Shown here: positions 6,452-7,931 of the stretch, piece by piece
Numbering within the stretch: the stretch's first letter is position 1
Layout of the letters: every line of letters starts with the position of its first letter
Source: Victivallaceae bacterium
GTDB taxonomy: Bacteria > Verrucomicrobiota > Lentisphaeria > Victivallales > Victivallaceae
NCBI GenBank assembly: GCA_028717165.1
Contig: JAQUOK010000119.1
Coordinates: 1 to 7,931, forward strand
Reading direction: 5' to 3'
DNA length: 7,931 nt
Notes under the pieces: model-generated
What the model was told of the DNA's origin: nothing
Seen by the model: the letters and a program-made list of their open reading frames with translations, nothing else
The model's database searches: none
Made by a program: the position numbers and the translations under genes

Positions 6452-7931
6452 TTAAAACTGAAGTGTATTTCCGGTTATTTTCCAGAAGTTGTTATTTGCC
6501 GTCAGTTTATTGCCGTCGGGCCCGGTGAATTCCAGCCCGAGATTGTAATTTCCCGCGGGGAGGAAATCCATTGCCAGCAATAAATCCATACCGGAGTTCA
6601 ATTTGGTAAATTTTTTCTCGAAGATTTTATTTGCGGGATTCTGCGTCAATGAAAGCGCCAGCGCGCTTTCAGCCAGATATCCGGGAGCGGCATTGAGTCC
6701 GATATTGACTCCGAGATTCCGTTCCGATGCGGATAAGAGCATATTGTCAGCCTTCAAGTTCAAAGCCTGAGATTCCGAAAAAGAAAAAGGATAAGAAAAA
6801 CCGTAAAAGATTCTGTCGGCCTTGTCCCGCACCGCTATATTCAGAAGTTGCTCCTTGACCGACGGCACGAGAGAAACCGGAACGGCTATTTCCCGTTCCC
6901 CGCCCGCCGCGATTTCCGCCGGAACTGAAATCGATTTTTTATTCGCGTTATCATAGCGGATATTTACGTCCACCGTCCTGGCGGTATTATCTTCATTTTT
7001 AATTTTTAATCCGACCGGACTGTTTCCCCACTGAGCGAGGAAAGAAAGCCCGGTTACGGTATATTGTTCCCCCCTGAAAATCAAGGAGCCCAAAGCTTGC
7101 ATATCGTTGAAAGCTTTCGGACAGAATGACCACGAGCTGAGTTCCGGAGAAGCATACCGGTTCCGGCAAAAATTGACCTTCCAGAAATTGCTTTTCGCCT
7201 GGGCAATTGCCTTCAGCGGAATTTTTAATTCCGCCTGCCAGCGGTTTTTGCCCAGCACCGTCTTTACCTCCCATTCCAGGTTTGGATAGCGGATTACGGA
7301 CTGAGCATAATTCCGCATCTGAACATGTTTCCGCCCCAGCGTGTTGAACACAAATTGAAAATAGGTGGTACTGTCCGGACAGGGAGACAGGAATACTTCA
7401 ATTGAATCATCCATAATTACCGTGAACTGGTCAGTTAAGTATTTCTGCCGGATTTTATTCATTGCCGGTTCGCTGCAAATGAAAGCCAGATAGAGATTAT
7501 CGTTATCGATGAGCAGCCGTCCGGAGGTTGACGCCGCCGGCGTTCCGTCGGTCTTGAACAAGCGGAAGTCATTGAACTCAACCGCCGTCTTCCAGCAGGC
7601 GTCATCCAATTTCCCGTCGATGACGGGAGAGGCAATTTCCGTCTGCCGGACAATCAGGGTTTTCCCGAAAGCCTCCCGGTACTGCGGCAGGTTCCCTTTA
7701 TCGGGCGTCAAGGCCGCCGTTATTTCAGGTTTTTTGAAGGCCGCCGTATTTGAAACTTCCGTTTTGAGTCCCAGCAGCTCCAATATCAGGTCGGCAATAA
7801 CACAACGGACTTTGGCAAGCGTGGCATTATCAAGTTTTTCTTTTGCTTTTCCCCAGGGCAGAGACTCGATCAGCGAAGTTATTTTCGTTTCGGCTTCCCG
7901 GGCTTTTTTACTGACTTCGGCGTTATCCGAA
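6452..7931 (-). CDS. Modular protein with CBM9-like domain, C-terminal part; 5' end beyond the window
   Basis: The frame is open from the right edge (first full codon at 7930) to TAA at 6454-6452, giving 492 visible residues. The TTG at 7783 is not a credible start, because coding sequence continues upstream of it and no start with a ribosome site is seen before the edge. Visible residues 1-60 are helical and charged (KKAREAETKITSLIESL), like the end of an alpha-helical or catalytic domain. Residues about 100-285 form a CBM9-like/DOMON domain (SPVIDGKLDDACWKTA, DDSIEVFLSP, RWQAELKIPL, WKVNFCRNR). The remaining 200 or so residues are beta-rich and look like two Ig-like sandwiches. The missing N-terminal part could be a glycosidase, as in many Lentisphaerota proteins of this architecture, but nothing here proves it. 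The CBM9-like domain is plainly paralogous to that in the gene at 3481-1082. Export is likely but the signal peptide lies outside the window. Confidence 0.87.
   Translation of the reverse strand, partial: SDNAEVSKKAREAETKITSLIESLPWGKAKEKLDNATLAKVRCVIADLILELLGLKTEVSNTAAFKKPEITAALTPDKGNLPQYREAFGKTLIVRQTEIASPVIDGKLDDACWKTAVEFNDFRLFKTDGTPAASTSGRLLIDNDNLYLAFICSEPAMNKIRQKYLTDQFTVIMDDSIEVFLSPCPDSTTYFQFVFNTLGRKHVQMRNYAQSVIRYPNLEWEVKTVLGKNRWQAELKIPLKAIAQAKSNFWKVNFCRNRYASPELSSWSFCPKAFNDMQALGSLIFRGEQYTVTGLSFLAQWGNSPVGLKIKNEDNTARTVDVNIRYDNANKKSISVPAEIAAGGEREIAVPVSLVPSVKEQLLNIAVRDKADRIFYGFSYPFSFSESQALNLKADNMLLSASERNLGVNIGLNAAPGYLAESALALSLTQNPANKIFEKKFTKLNSGMDLLLAMDFLPAGNYNLGLEFTGPDGNKLTANNNFWKITGNTLQF

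Noticed and set aside
6452..7783. Complete gene starting at the TTG at 7783
   Set aside because: The same frame stays open to the window edge with protein-like sequence, no ribosome site precedes the TTG, and the product would lack a signal peptide; the gene is partial.

Overview
The window looks like a carbohydrate-degradation locus from a member of the PVC superphylum, most likely Lentisphaerota (a Victivallis-like bacterium). Three signs support this: a short pseudopilin with an FTLVELL signal and a C-terminal H-X9-DG motif, its placement directly ahead of a very large secreted glycosidase-like gene, and repeated use of CBM9-like (DOMON-fold) domains in long modular proteins. This lineage call is inference from gene style; no rRNA or other marker gene is present.

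Every convincing protein gene lies on the minus strand, so transcription runs from 7931 towards 1. From right to left: (i) 7931-6452, the C-terminal part of a modular protein with a CBM9-like domain and beta-sandwich modules, whose start lies outside the window; (ii) 6347-5487, a cytosolic calcineurin-type metallophosphoesterase; (iii) 5496-4684, a PHP-family phosphoesterase that overlaps the previous gene by 10 bases and is probably translationally coupled to it; (iv) 4683-4180, an intergenic region of about 500 bases packed with long inverted repeats and containing one short ORF with a strong Shine-Dalgarno; (v) 4179-3529, the pseudopilin; (vi) 3481-1, a large secreted protein with a CBM11/CIA30-like domain, a CBM9-like domain, two beta-sandwiches, a TIM-barrel glycosidase-like domain and the start of an F5/8C domain. 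This last gene carries a -1 frame change at about 1147-1163 and continues in the new frame off the left edge. Positions 1-1081 are therefore coding, not intergenic.

A plausible reading is that the two large modular proteins bind and cleave a complex glycan at or outside the envelope, while the pseudopilin belongs to a type II secretion/type IV pilus-like apparatus. The two intracellular phosphoesterases are not obviously part of glycan breakdown and may act in succession on one phosphorylated metabolite. The most unusual items are the frame change just after the DEP motif, which lies on a T-TTT-TTT heptamer in exactly the phase for -1 slippage, and the palindrome cluster at 4298-4624.
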